The position numbers were made by a program, and so were the translations under genes. This document shows, piece by piece, positions 8,683 to 16,423 of a stretch of 21,679 nt of DNA. This stretch comes from a virus. The notes beneath the pieces are model-generated. The model was not told the origin of the DNA and made no database searches. It was given only the letters and a program-made list of their open reading frames with translations. The stretch spans positions 1 to 21,679 of the IMG/VR virus record IMGVR_UViG_3300027736_000280; one strand, 5' to 3'. Within the stretch, counting starts at the first letter, position 1, and each line of letters starts with the position of its first letter.

Positions 8683-9945
8683 TTACTTAATTCCGAACCA
8701 CTTTTTATAGCTGTTCGAAGTCTCTGTCGTTTCCTCCCAAGGAAATAAATTCACCTTCATAACCTTCGGTTTTTGACCGTTCGGCATTTTGAACGTCTTC
8801 GTTACTGTCTTAGGCGTTCTTCCCATGTGACCGAAACTAGCCGTTTCCTTGTAGATAGGCGTGCGTAGGTTGAAACGCGTTTCAATCTCGTAAGGAGTCA
8901 TTCCGACGTTCTTCGAAATTAAACCTGCGATCTGACCGTCGTTCATTGCAACGAGAGCGGTTCCGTATGTATTCACATAAAAACCTACTGGCTTAGCAAC
9001 TCCAATGGCATAAGCCACTTGAACCAACACTTCGTCACATACTCCAGCCGCAACCAAGTTCTTCGAAATATGTCGCATGGCATAGGCTGCACTGCGGTCT
9101 ACTTTACTCGGATCTTTTCCGCTGAATGCCCCACCACCGTGAGCACCTTTTCCACCATAGGTATCTACAATAATCTTTCTTCCAGTTAATCCAGTGTCTC
9201 CATGAGGACCACCGATTACAAACTTCCCAGTTGGATTAACGTGCAACGCATACTTCCCATCAAACAACTTCTGAATGCGCTTAGGCTGCTTCTTCATAAC
9301 ACGAGGAATTAAGATGGTACGAACATCTTCCTTAATCTGCGCCAACATCTTCGCTTCTTTATCGAAATCATCGTGCTGTGTACTCACTACAATCGCCGAA
9401 ATACCCATTGGCTTGTGATCTTCTGAATACTCAACAGTTACTTGGCTCTTGGCATCTGGACGCAAATATTTCATTTGCTTTCCTTCTCTGCGAATAGCAG
9501 ACAACTCACGCAACAACGAATGCGCCAACTCCAACGGAAGCGGCATATAATTGTCGGTCTCGTTCGTTGCGTATCCGAACATCATTCCTTGGTCACCAGC
9601 ACCTTGATCTTTCTTGTTCTTCTTGTCAACACCTTGATTAATATCGGCAGACTGCTCATGAATGGCAGACAAAATTCCGCAAGACTTCGCTTCGAACATA
9701 TACTCACTCTTCGTGTATCCAATATCTGCGATAGTTCCTCGAATAATCTCTTGTAAATCAACATAAGCTGTCGATTTCACTTCTCCCGCAACAACAACTT
9801 GTCCTGTTGTTACCAAGGTTTCACAAGCCACCTTCGACTCGGGGTCTTGCGCTAAAAACGCATCAATTAATGCATCTGAAATTTGATCGGCTACTTTATC
9901 TGGGTGCCCTTCAGACACAGACTCTGATGTGAAAAAATATGACAT
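8683..9945 (-). CDS. metK: S-adenosylmethionine synthetase (methionine adenosyltransferase), complete
   Basis: MetK makes S-adenosylmethionine from methionine and ATP, releasing phosphate and pyrophosphate, as a cytoplasmic homotetramer. This 420-residue copy is intact: GHPDK at 13-17 (H14, D16, K17 as in E. coli), GAGDQG at 115-120, DAKSQ at 164-168, [13 protein letters not shown] at 245-257 and [19 protein letters not shown] at 270-288. The stretch [18 protein letters not shown] and the length (E. coli has 384) point to the Bacteroidota type. The gene differs sharply from its neighbours: GC is visibly higher, Leu is often TTG and Arg CGN, while flanking genes prefer TTA and AGA. The last 15 residues ([15 protein letters not shown]) look unlike the common ending. 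The leader GTAGATATG lacks a Shine-Dalgarno sequence. Recent capture from a host is the best explanation; a chimeric assembly must be excluded. In a phage it could supply S-adenosylmethionine for methylation or polyamine synthesis. Confidence 0.95.
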   Translation of the reverse strand: MSYFFTSESVSEGHPDKVADQISDALIDAFLAQDPESKVACETLVTTGQVVVAGEVKSTAYVDLQEIIRGTIADIGYTKSEYMFEAKSCGILSAIHEQSADINQGVDKKNKKDQGAGDQGMMFGYATNETDNYMPLPLELAHSLLRELSAIRREGKQMKYLRPDAKSQVTVEYSEDHKPMGISAIVVSTQHDDFDKEAKMLAQIKEDVRTILIPRVMKKQPKRIQKLFDGKYALHVNPTGKFVIGGPHGDTGLTGRKIIVDTYGGKGAHGGGAFSGKDPSKVDRSAAYAMRHISKNLVAAGVCDEVLVQVAYAIGVAKPVGFYVNTYGTALVAMNDGQIAGLISKNVGMTPYEIETRFNLRTPIYKETASFGHMGRTPKTVTKTFKMPNGQKPKVMKVNLFPWEETTETSNSYKKWFGIK

Positions 9946-10084
9946 ATCTACTTATTTATTTTTCTATTAATTTGAATTCAACGACTCACTCCACTTGGTT
10001 ATTACTGGCGGTGTGAAATCTTTATTAGGTACTTGTTCGGGGTCATGTAAAACTCTAATTCCAAAACTCTATTAAATATTAATA
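9946..10084 (-). promoter_or_regulatory. Leader region of metK, including co-acquired upstream sequence
   Basis: This is the 139-base gap between the S1-domain gene and metK. The part next to the S1-domain stop is AT-rich and phage-like. The central part (9967-10068) has a stop-free frame described separately. The last ~20 bases before the metK ATG on the minus strand are A-rich (AGAAAAATAAATAAGTAGAT) with no Shine-Dalgarno sequence, as expected for a Bacteroidota leader. I see no convincing Bacteroidota promoter (TTG...TAnnTTTG) and no terminator hairpin, so metK is probably read from the surrounding phage operon. Confidence 0.35.
9967..10068 (-). pseudogene. Headless 33-codon reading frame, probable C-terminal remnant of the donor gene upstream of metK
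   Basis: On the minus strand the frame between an in-frame TAG (10071-10069) and a TAA (9969-9967) reads 33 codons ending with DPEQVPNKDFTPPVITKW then SESLNSN. There is no start codon in this frame (no ATG, GTG or TTG giving a sensible start), yet the peptide is charged, Pro-containing and low-bias, like the end of a real protein. GC and codon use resemble metK rather than the phage genes. The likely explanation is that the DNA captured with metK began inside the gene upstream of metK in the donor. I do not recognise the protein. Chance openness over 33 codons is possible. Confidence 0.35.
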
Positions 10085-11194
10085 TTAAATCTCAGCCAAT
10101 TGTATTTTAAGAGTAGCTGTGTCTACACTAGAGATTGAGCAATTAACAAACTGGCCAACCTCATATTCTTTAATATCTTTTACTAATTTTTCTTTTTCAA
10201 TAAGTCCGGATAATCCATTTTCAATTTTAACGAACACACCGAATGTCTTTAATTTAGTAATTTCTGCTTTGTATGTTTTTAATTCAGTATTTTCTCCTAA
10301 AACTTCAGAGGAAGAATCCTTTAAATTTTGAACATTCTTTAACTTATCATTCGGTTCTAAAATAGAAAGACCGATTCTTTGCGGATTTTTAATATCTACA
10401 ACATAAAATTCAACCAAATCACCAGTTTGTAATAATTCTAATTTTGTTCTGTTATTCTCGACAATTGAAATAATACCTGTATAAATTTCTTCCCATTCAA
10501 CAAAAACATTATTTCCAGAAACTCCAGTAACTTTGCCTTCATATTTTTTAGAGAATGAAAGATTTTTTACTTCTGTATTAATAATCTTTTTAAGGTATTT
10601 TTTAAACGATACAACAAAAATATCTCTCCTTTGGTCGTATATTTCTACCATAACAGTCAGATCTTTGCCAACATAATCAGCAAAATTCATAATTCTATTA
10701 GCAGCAGCTAAACTACCAGGTAAGAAGCATTCAATCCCCGAAAGATCCACTATGAATCCTCCATTACAAACATTTTTAACCTTCACTTTAAATGCGCAGT
10801 CTTCTTCCTTAATAGATCTGTGTAATTCTATTTTTAAAGCTTTCTCATATCCAGCGGAAACAGATCCATTAAATGATCCTGAGGCATCCTTATGAATAAC
10901 CACATCGAGAACCTGTCCTGGAGTAATCTCTATAGCAGGATAGCCAAGCTTTCTCATATGCTTTTCTTCCTTCTTTGTATCAATTATGATTGTCTGTCCG
11001 AATGCGGTTTCTCCTAGTGCTACCCCTCTTTCGCTATCATATCCCGTAACTACAATTCTTTCAGAAGTATTTTCTTGTAAATCTTTACCTGACATCTTTG
11101 CGTCTGTCTCAGGGAAAGTTTCAGAATAAAGATTTTTCAATCTTTCTCTTTCATTTGCTTCATATTCAAAGCAGCTAAAATTTTTATTTTTCAT
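10085..11194 (-). CDS. S1-domain RNA-binding protein, bS1-like
   Basis: This 369-residue protein consists mostly of S1-type OB-fold domains. The best copy is residues 134-199, with KVKVKNVCNGGFIVDLSG and the ribosomal-S1-like ECFLPGS motif followed by a helix and a VEIYDQRRDIFVVSFK strand. A second copy spans about 216-279 (YEGKVTGVSGNNVFVEW, ending IGLSIL). A third spans 307-369 (KAEITKLKTFGVFVKIENG, then GLIEKEKL). Residues ~45-115 may be a diverged first copy. Host bS1 has six domains, so this is a shorter version with a helical, acidic N-terminal extension. Host bS1 binds A/U-rich leaders and brings mRNA to the 30S subunit. A phage copy could favour phage mRNAs, most of which lack Shine-Dalgarno sites here. 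Composition is phage-like, so it has been in the phage longer than metK. A role as a general RNA chaperone or ribonuclease regulator is also possible. Confidence 0.85.
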   Translation of the reverse strand: MKNKNFSCFEYEANERERLKNLYSETFPETDAKMSGKDLQENTSERIVVTGYDSERGVALGETAFGQTIIIDTKKEEKHMRKLGYPAIEITPGQVLDVVIHKDASGSFNGSVSAGYEKALKIELHRSIKEEDCAFKVKVKNVCNGGFIVDLSGIECFLPGSLAAANRIMNFADYVGKDLTVMVEIYDQRRDIFVVSFKKYLKKIINTEVKNLSFSKKYEGKVTGVSGNNVFVEWEEIYTGIISIVENNRTKLELLQTGDLVEFYVVDIKNPQRIGLSILEPNDKLKNVQNLKDSSSEVLGENTELKTYKAEITKLKTFGVFVKIENGLSGLIEKEKLVKDIKEYEVGQFVNCSISSVDTATLKIQLAEI

Positions 11195-11250
11195 TTTATT
11201 TAGAGTTTGTATTTATTTTAGTATTAAGAGTAGATAAAATTTCCAAGTTT
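11195..11250 (-). promoter_or_regulatory. Leader of the S1-domain gene
   Basis: This 56-base gap separates the giant virion gene from the S1-domain gene. The minus strand is A/T-rich with two similar A-tracts (AAAATAAATAC and CTCTAAATAAA just before the ATG) and no Shine-Dalgarno sequence. A-rich leaders are preferred by ribosomal S1, so this gene's own mRNA would be a natural target of its product. I see no clear promoter box or terminator hairpin. Confidence 0.3.
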
Positions 11251-14200
11251 TTAATATTTTTTTATGTTTAATGCTTTTTTGAGCTCTGATGGAAATTCTG
11301 GTATAGGGTATATTGGATCCGCTGATCCTAAAAAGAACTTAAATAGTCCAGATACATCAGCAGCGCTTCTTAAAAATTCATCCAAGTAAATAACATAATA
11401 AACATTTTTAAGACTCATTCTTCTCCATACTGGATGATCGTCAGACATAGCTATTGGATTTAGTAAATTCACTACACTTCTTCCAATAAGTACTGTTAAA
11501 GGCCAAGGAATTTTATTTAATATACTAGCAGATAACTCTATTGCAGGAAGTGTTATTATATCACCTAAAGGAGTCTTAGGTAAAGATTTATAATACTTCC
11601 AAAAATTATTAAAAACTATTCTAGCAGCAGGAGGTGCACCAAAACCTATTAGTGCTTGTTCTATCATGTCAGTAGGTCTTGCCAAAGGAAATGTCGGAGT
11701 TTTAATAACATTTAAAAATTTAGGTATGTCGGGAGAATCTGGGTTAAATAAATCTCTAACCATATTCCTAGTTATCTTCTGAATATCAGAAGGATTCATA
11801 TTTATAAATTTAGGGGATAGAGGATCATTTATTTCGGGTATCATTTTTTCCAATAGACCATTATCCATTAATTTAATTATTGATTCTTTCATAAATGATT
11901 TAATCAACTTACCTGGTATGGTTACCTGAATCATTCCCCCTAATCCAGGAGTCTGTGAAATCTGATCTTGTTTAAGGGGGAATACTGTGGGAAGTTCAAA
12001 TGCAGCAACAGCATTACCAAATCCACCATTTAAAGATTCCAAACAACATAAAGGTCCTTCCGGGTGTGGGAATTTAGAAATTAGTGGTTCTTCTTTATCT
12101 AAGGGTCTTTCCGAATCAAAAGGTCCTCTTTTACTTAATCCCAGCTTTTTAGCTACTAGTTTTTTAAGATCCTTAACTCTTATAACTAATAAAGGAGTTT
12201 CCCCATTATACCTTACATATTTTGCAAAGTCCTCAGGTTTATATTGAGTCTTTGACATTCCTTCCATCAGTCTAAGATAAATAGCTTCTATTATTGGGTT
12301 TTTTACATTTATGAACTTTAATGCCTTAGGTGCAGAATTTGTTATTTTTATAGGAGGGAATAAAAAATTTCCCTGATAACCACAGTCATCTATTATAGAG
12401 AAAGCACCCTTTCTCATTTTTTTAATCACTGAAAATTTATTACCTCTTAATATTATATTAGTAATAATTAAGGAGACACCTTTTATTTCTTTAACTAGCT
12501 CAGAAAACTCATCCTCATTCATTAATCTAGGGTCTTTCTCTATTCTAAGAAATATCTTATTAACATTGGAAACTTCTAGATTTTCTAAGAAATATTTCGG
12601 GGGACAAATTATCTTCATTAACTTTAAGATCTCCCTCATTTCATCTTTAAAATTTATATAATCTGAGCAATGAGTAGGTATAAAGCTTGCTCGCATCTCT
12701 TTTAGTATTCTTAAAGACTTAATAATACCCGGAATGTCTATCTTTAATTTATCCTTGTCCTTAGGAAAATAAATAGATTTAGGATTAGGTATACCTTTAT
12801 CAATATATTCATTAATTACTTTTTTAAGTACATTCTTTCTCTCCCTAATTAATCCTTTTAATTTTTCATTGTCTTCTTCGAAATTAGGGGCAGGAAGATC
12901 TATAAGAGCATATTTTTTATCATAATCTCTCTTTTTTTCCCTAATTGCTTCTTTTAAACCCCTCTCCATTCCTTGTAAATCTCTTAAAGCCTGTATATTA
13001 CCGGGAGGAGGCACACTATCAAAAATCTTAGTTAAATTTCCTTGTATATCCCCTAAAACCCTAGTAGCTGAATCCAGATTATCTAATCCAAATCCAGGTA
13101 AAGGAATTAACTTGTCAGGAATACCAAAGCTAAGAGCTTGTTTAATTTTTTCTAATGAATCTTTTATTTGTGGATCGGATTTTCTTGGTATAAATCTAGG
13201 TCCTCTTATTCCAGTAAGAAATAAAGAGTTACCAAAAATAAATTCCTTTATATAAACTAGAGGTGTAGGCATAAATCCGCCTATTAGGGGAATGAATATA
13301 ACAATTATACCTAAATTAAATGGCAAAGGAATAAGTATAGGTGGTATAGTTGTCCATATCATAGGTAACGGAATTCTTATATAAGGAAGTCCGTCTACTG
13401 GATTAGCAAAAGGTATAGGAATAAATGCAGGAGGTAAATATCCTACAGGCCAATATTTCAATCCCAATCTAACACTAGGACCAGCTGCCAAGAAATACTT
13501 AGGATCTTCAATAGGAGGTAATCCGTTAGGATAAGGAAGCAAGCCGACTTTTGTTAAATCTTTACAGAATTGCTTCCACCAGCATTTTTGATACATCGTA
13601 GGGCAATCTGAACTTGGTCCAGCAGAAGTTAAATAATTTTCAGAATTAAAATCAGTACCAGCAGGTCCACAGCATTTAGGTGGGCAGTTTTCTGGATCAT
13701 TCCCATTTCCTTGTCCATCTCCTCCTGAGCATTTAACATCAGAGAAAGATTTACTCAAATTCTTCGGACTTAAAGATCCTTCTATCTCAGCTCTTTTTTG
13801 TGCTACATATAATATAATGTCTTGAATTTGTTCGTATTTTTGTTTAACATCGAAATAGTTTTCGAATATCCTAACTCCTATAGCATCACTAGTCGGCAAT
13901 GTCTTACCCAAGCCTTCACCTGCTTTTCTGGCTTCATTTTTTAATGCTACCATTGCAGGATCAATATATCTTGTTTTATTCTCCTTGTATTTACTGTCCC
14001 ATTTATCTTTAAATTTTCCCCAAAAATCAGTAAAAGTTTTATTTGGGTCACCGTCTTTCGTAAAACTAGAAGGTCTAGTTTTTGCAGGATCTCTAGAATC
14101 GTTATCTCCTCTTTCTCCAGCTGTAAAAAATAACCAAGGAGAAGCAGATTTTTCTATAAGTTGCCCGTATAAAATACCTCTATCATCAACTATTTTTTTA

Positions 14201-16422
14201 ATTATTGCTGATTTGCTATCATCTTTTTTTATGATAGTCTCAATAAAATCATAAAAATTAGCAATATCAGGTTCTACTGTTTTAATGTTATTTATTTTTA
14301 TGAATTTATAGCTTTTTAAATAAGAAGGAGATGTATTAGCTAATAATCCTCCATTACCTGCATATTCGTTACCAATCTTTATTTTCTTTATATCAGGCTC
14401 AGAAACTTTGCTCATAGGCTTAGTCACTTTATTTTTAAAAGATATGGGTGCTGGTTTTTCTACTATCTCATACGGAAGCGGACGCCCATAATCTGTCATA
14501 AAAGAAAGCTCAAATTGTAATTCTCCTAAGCTGTTATTAAATTCTACTTTTTTAAATCTCACAGAGAATTCTTTTAATTTTTCCAAAAATTCATATCCAT
14601 AAGAATCATAAGTATTAACAGATATTCCATTAACCAAAGCACTTTTAAAAACCCTTTCAGCTGTATTGTCTGTTCCACTTGAACCTGAGCTACCACTAGT
14701 TCCTGAAGAACCTGAAGTACCACTTGAGCCTGATGATCCGCTAGAACCTGATGTTTCTGTAGCTACTGAACTGCCAGACGTGAATCCACTCTCGAGATCA
14801 TTATATGTTACATTTCTACCTAGTCTATTTTTTAAAGTGACAAGGTCAGCATCTCTTAAAGAAACCTTCTGATCTCTATCATTTATTAAATTAGATATAA
14901 ATCCTTTCTCTATTAATATAACTCTTATTGACTCTACATTTTTTTGAAAATCACTAACACCTTCAGAAACTGGCCATGATTGTGTTGTTGTATTATAACG
15001 TATAGGTGATTTATTAGCCTGTATTTGATAGTTAAATAGATTAGTTAATTCTATAGTATTTAATTCGGTATCAAGTCCACTTAAAAGAAAAATATCCTCA
15101 GTAAATATGTCGTTCTCTTGAATCAAATTTTTCTTGTCCGTATCATTTTTTTGTTTCTGATCAGTGATCTCTTTATCAATTTCTTTTATGCTATCATTAT
15201 ATGTTAATATCCTAATTGCAAGATCAAGATTACTAGGACCACCTCCTGGATTTACGGGGATTCTATTTCTCCAGTTTTCTGATAATGCCTTTTGATACTC
15301 ATATATTATTTCGTAGTGATAAAATATTTCTTCTAAACTTCTTTCAATAAGATTCCATCTAGCTAATAGTTTGCTATCGTCTTCAATCTTTTTGGATTTT
15401 TTTAATGCTGAATCTATACAAGCATCTATTGCATCCACATCAACTTGATTACCTACCGGATCTAATTCATCTCCGTTAGCATCTGAAAAATCATATTCCG
15501 GAGGATCACAAAAATCTTCAGTTAAGTTGTTAAATGTATCCACTGTTACTATAGGATCTCCTGTAATAGGATCTTCAGGAACACCAGGTAAACAATCATC
15601 ATCTAATATAGGGTCATCACCATCAGGAAAGAAATTTGAATCATAGTCATCTAATCTTTCTGATCTTTCTGATCTAATATTTTCACCAAGACCTTCAAAA
15701 TCACAAGGCTTTGAATTCTTATATTGTTTATCTAGTACACTATTAATCTTATCTAAAGCTTCCTTTTTAGTTTGTTTTTCACTTCCTATTTTAACATGTA
15801 CTACTTTTTTACCAGACATTATAAATTCCAAAGGAATTTTAAATCCAAGCACATTCATTTCTCTTTTCTTTCTAGCTCCTGAATTAGAAGGTTTACCTAA
15901 CAATAAAGGATCCATATTATCAAAAATTTTCTCATTAGCAATTTCTAAAAAATTAGGATTTTTTGCCTCAAGAAATTTAATAATACCTGAAGAAGGTATT
16001 TTGTATTGGTATTTAAAAGATTTAGTATTAGTTACAGTTACTCCAAGATCTTTCTCTGTTATTGCAGAATTATTTTTAAATTCGTCAGAAGATATTAATT
16101 CTTTATATAATTTTGGTTTTTCTTTTTTTAAAGATTCGAGTAATATAACACTGTACAAATCATCACCTTCATAATTACAAGCCAATTTCTCTATCATTTT
16201 CATAGAAATAGGAGGCTTCTGTGGTTCTAAGCTTGCTAATATATTCTCTACCTCTTTCTGATTTTTTTCAAGTTCCTTATTGAATCCCTCCTCCGATTGT
16301 AAATCATCATAAGGTAAATTTGATACTTTCCCGTCAGTTATTATATTGATTATTTCATCAGAGCTAACTGTTGTAAAATCCTTACTAAGGAGCTTATCTA
16401 TTCTTTTTTCTATACTTGCCAT
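11251..16422 (-). CDS. Giant virion protein of unknown function (1723 residues)
   Basis: I do not recognise the family. The N-terminal ~350 residues are helical and then acidic (around 255-330, rich in Asp with several Cys). A coiled-coil-like region follows near 350-460. Residues 558-584 are nine perfect SG[S/T] triplets, a flexible linker. Residues 898-953 contain seven Cys, including CPPKCC. Residues ~965-1080 are unusually rich in Pro, Ile and Phe, with IPLPFNLGIIVIFIPLIGGF near the middle, a possible membrane-inserting segment. The C-terminal 600 residues mix helices and Pro-rich turns. It starts one base after the spike gene stop and has one of the few good Shine-Dalgarno sequences here (GGGAGG, 5 bases before ATG, encoded within the end of the spike gene). 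Position after hub and spike suggests a baseplate/tail part. A tape-measure or ejected protein is possible because of the hydrophobic block, but gene order does not show it. Confidence 0.85.
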   Translation of the reverse strand: MASIEKRIDKLLSKDFTTVSSDEIINIITDGKVSNLPYDDLQSEEGFNKELEKNQKEVENILASLEPQKPPISMKMIEKLACNYEGDDLYSVILLESLKKEKPKLYKELISSDEFKNNSAITEKDLGVTVTNTKSFKYQYKIPSSGIIKFLEAKNPNFLEIANEKIFDNMDPLLLGKPSNSGARKKREMNVLGFKIPLEFIMSGKKVVHVKIGSEKQTKKEALDKINSVLDKQYKNSKPCDFEGLGENIRSERSERLDDYDSNFFPDGDDPILDDDCLPGVPEDPITGDPIVTVDTFNNLTEDFCDPPEYDFSDANGDELDPVGNQVDVDAIDACIDSALKKSKKIEDDSKLLARWNLIERSLEEIFYHYEIIYEYQKALSENWRNRIPVNPGGGPSNLDLAIRILTYNDSIKEIDKEITDQKQKNDTDKKNLIQENDIFTEDIFLLSGLDTELNTIELTNLFNYQIQANKSPIRYNTTTQSWPVSEGVSDFQKNVESIRVILIEKGFISNLINDRDQKVSLRDADLVTLKNRLGRNVTYNDLESGFTSGSSVATETSGSSGSSGSSGTSGSSGTSGSSGSSGTDNTAERVFKSALVNGISVNTYDSYGYEFLEKLKEFSVRFKKVEFNNSLGELQFELSFMTDYGRPLPYEIVEKPAPISFKNKVTKPMSKVSEPDIKKIKIGNEYAGNGGLLANTSPSYLKSYKFIKINNIKTVEPDIANFYDFIETIIKKDDSKSAIIKKIVDDRGILYGQLIEKSASPWLFFTAGERGDNDSRDPAKTRPSSFTKDGDPNKTFTDFWGKFKDKWDSKYKENKTRYIDPAMVALKNEARKAGEGLGKTLPTSDAIGVRIFENYFDVKQKYEQIQDIILYVAQKRAEIEGSLSPKNLSKSFSDVKCSGGDGQGNGNDPENCPPKCCGPAGTDFNSENYLTSAGPSSDCPTMYQKCWWKQFCKDLTKVGLLPYPNGLPPIEDPKYFLAAGPSVRLGLKYWPVGYLPPAFIPIPFANPVDGLPYIRIPLPMIWTTIPPILIPLPFNLGIIVIFIPLIGGFMPTPLVYIKEFIFGNSLFLTGIRGPRFIPRKSDPQIKDSLEKIKQALSFGIPDKLIPLPGFGLDNLDSATRVLGDIQGNLTKIFDSVPPPGNIQALRDLQGMERGLKEAIREKKRDYDKKYALIDLPAPNFEEDNEKLKGLIRERKNVLKKVINEYIDKGIPNPKSIYFPKDKDKLKIDIPGIIKSLRILKEMRASFIPTHCSDYINFKDEMREILKLMKIICPPKYFLENLEVSNVNKIFLRIEKDPRLMNEDEFSELVKEIKGVSLIITNIILRGNKFSVIKKMRKGAFSIIDDCGYQGNFLFPPIKITNSAPKALKFINVKNPIIEAIYLRLMEGMSKTQYKPEDFAKYVRYNGETPLLVIRVKDLKKLVAKKLGLSKRGPFDSERPLDKEEPLISKFPHPEGPLCCLESLNGGFGNAVAAFELPTVFPLKQDQISQTPGLGGMIQVTIPGKLIKSFMKESIIKLMDNGLLEKMIPEINDPLSPKFINMNPSDIQKITRNMVRDLFNPDSPDIPKFLNVIKTPTFPLARPTDMIEQALIGFGAPPAARIVFNNFWKYYKSLPKTPLGDIITLPAIELSASILNKIPWPLTVLIGRSVVNLLNPIAMSDDHPVWRRMSLKNVYYVIYLDEFLRSAADVSGLFKFFLGSADPIYPIPEFPSELKKALNIKKY
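14671..14751 (-). repeat. Nine tandem SG[S/T] triplets (Gly-Ser linker) in the giant virion protein
   Basis: The 81 bases encode residues 558-584 of the 1723-residue protein as nine consecutive triplets: SGS three times, SGT, SGS, SGT, SGS twice, SGT. At the DNA level the copies vary at synonymous positions (TCA/AGT/TCT/AGC for Ser), so the tract is not a simple microsatellite and seems to be kept at the protein level. It separates the helical N-terminal third from the rest and probably acts as a flexible tether. Confidence 0.9.
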
Positions 16423-16423
16423 A

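Noticed and set aside
8497-8748. 83-codon plus-strand frame overlapping the end of metK
   Set aside because: It is antisense to the metK 3' end, opposite to every other gene, has no recognisable leader, and its openness follows from the composition of the captured segment.
9442-9764. Open frames on both strands inside metK
   Set aside because: They are shadows of the well-supported MetK reading frame; the translations are not protein-like.
10050-10071. Repeated AGAGTTTT near the upstream metK junction as a recombination or attachment site
   Set aside because: Only eight AT-rich bases, and the nearest copy at the other junction is imperfect; this is expected by chance in such AT-rich DNA.
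11987-14872. Plus-strand frames of 68-89 codons within the giant virion gene
   Set aside because: They are antisense shadows; the Pro/Glu-rich one at 14666-14872 is simply the complement of the SG[S/T] repeat.
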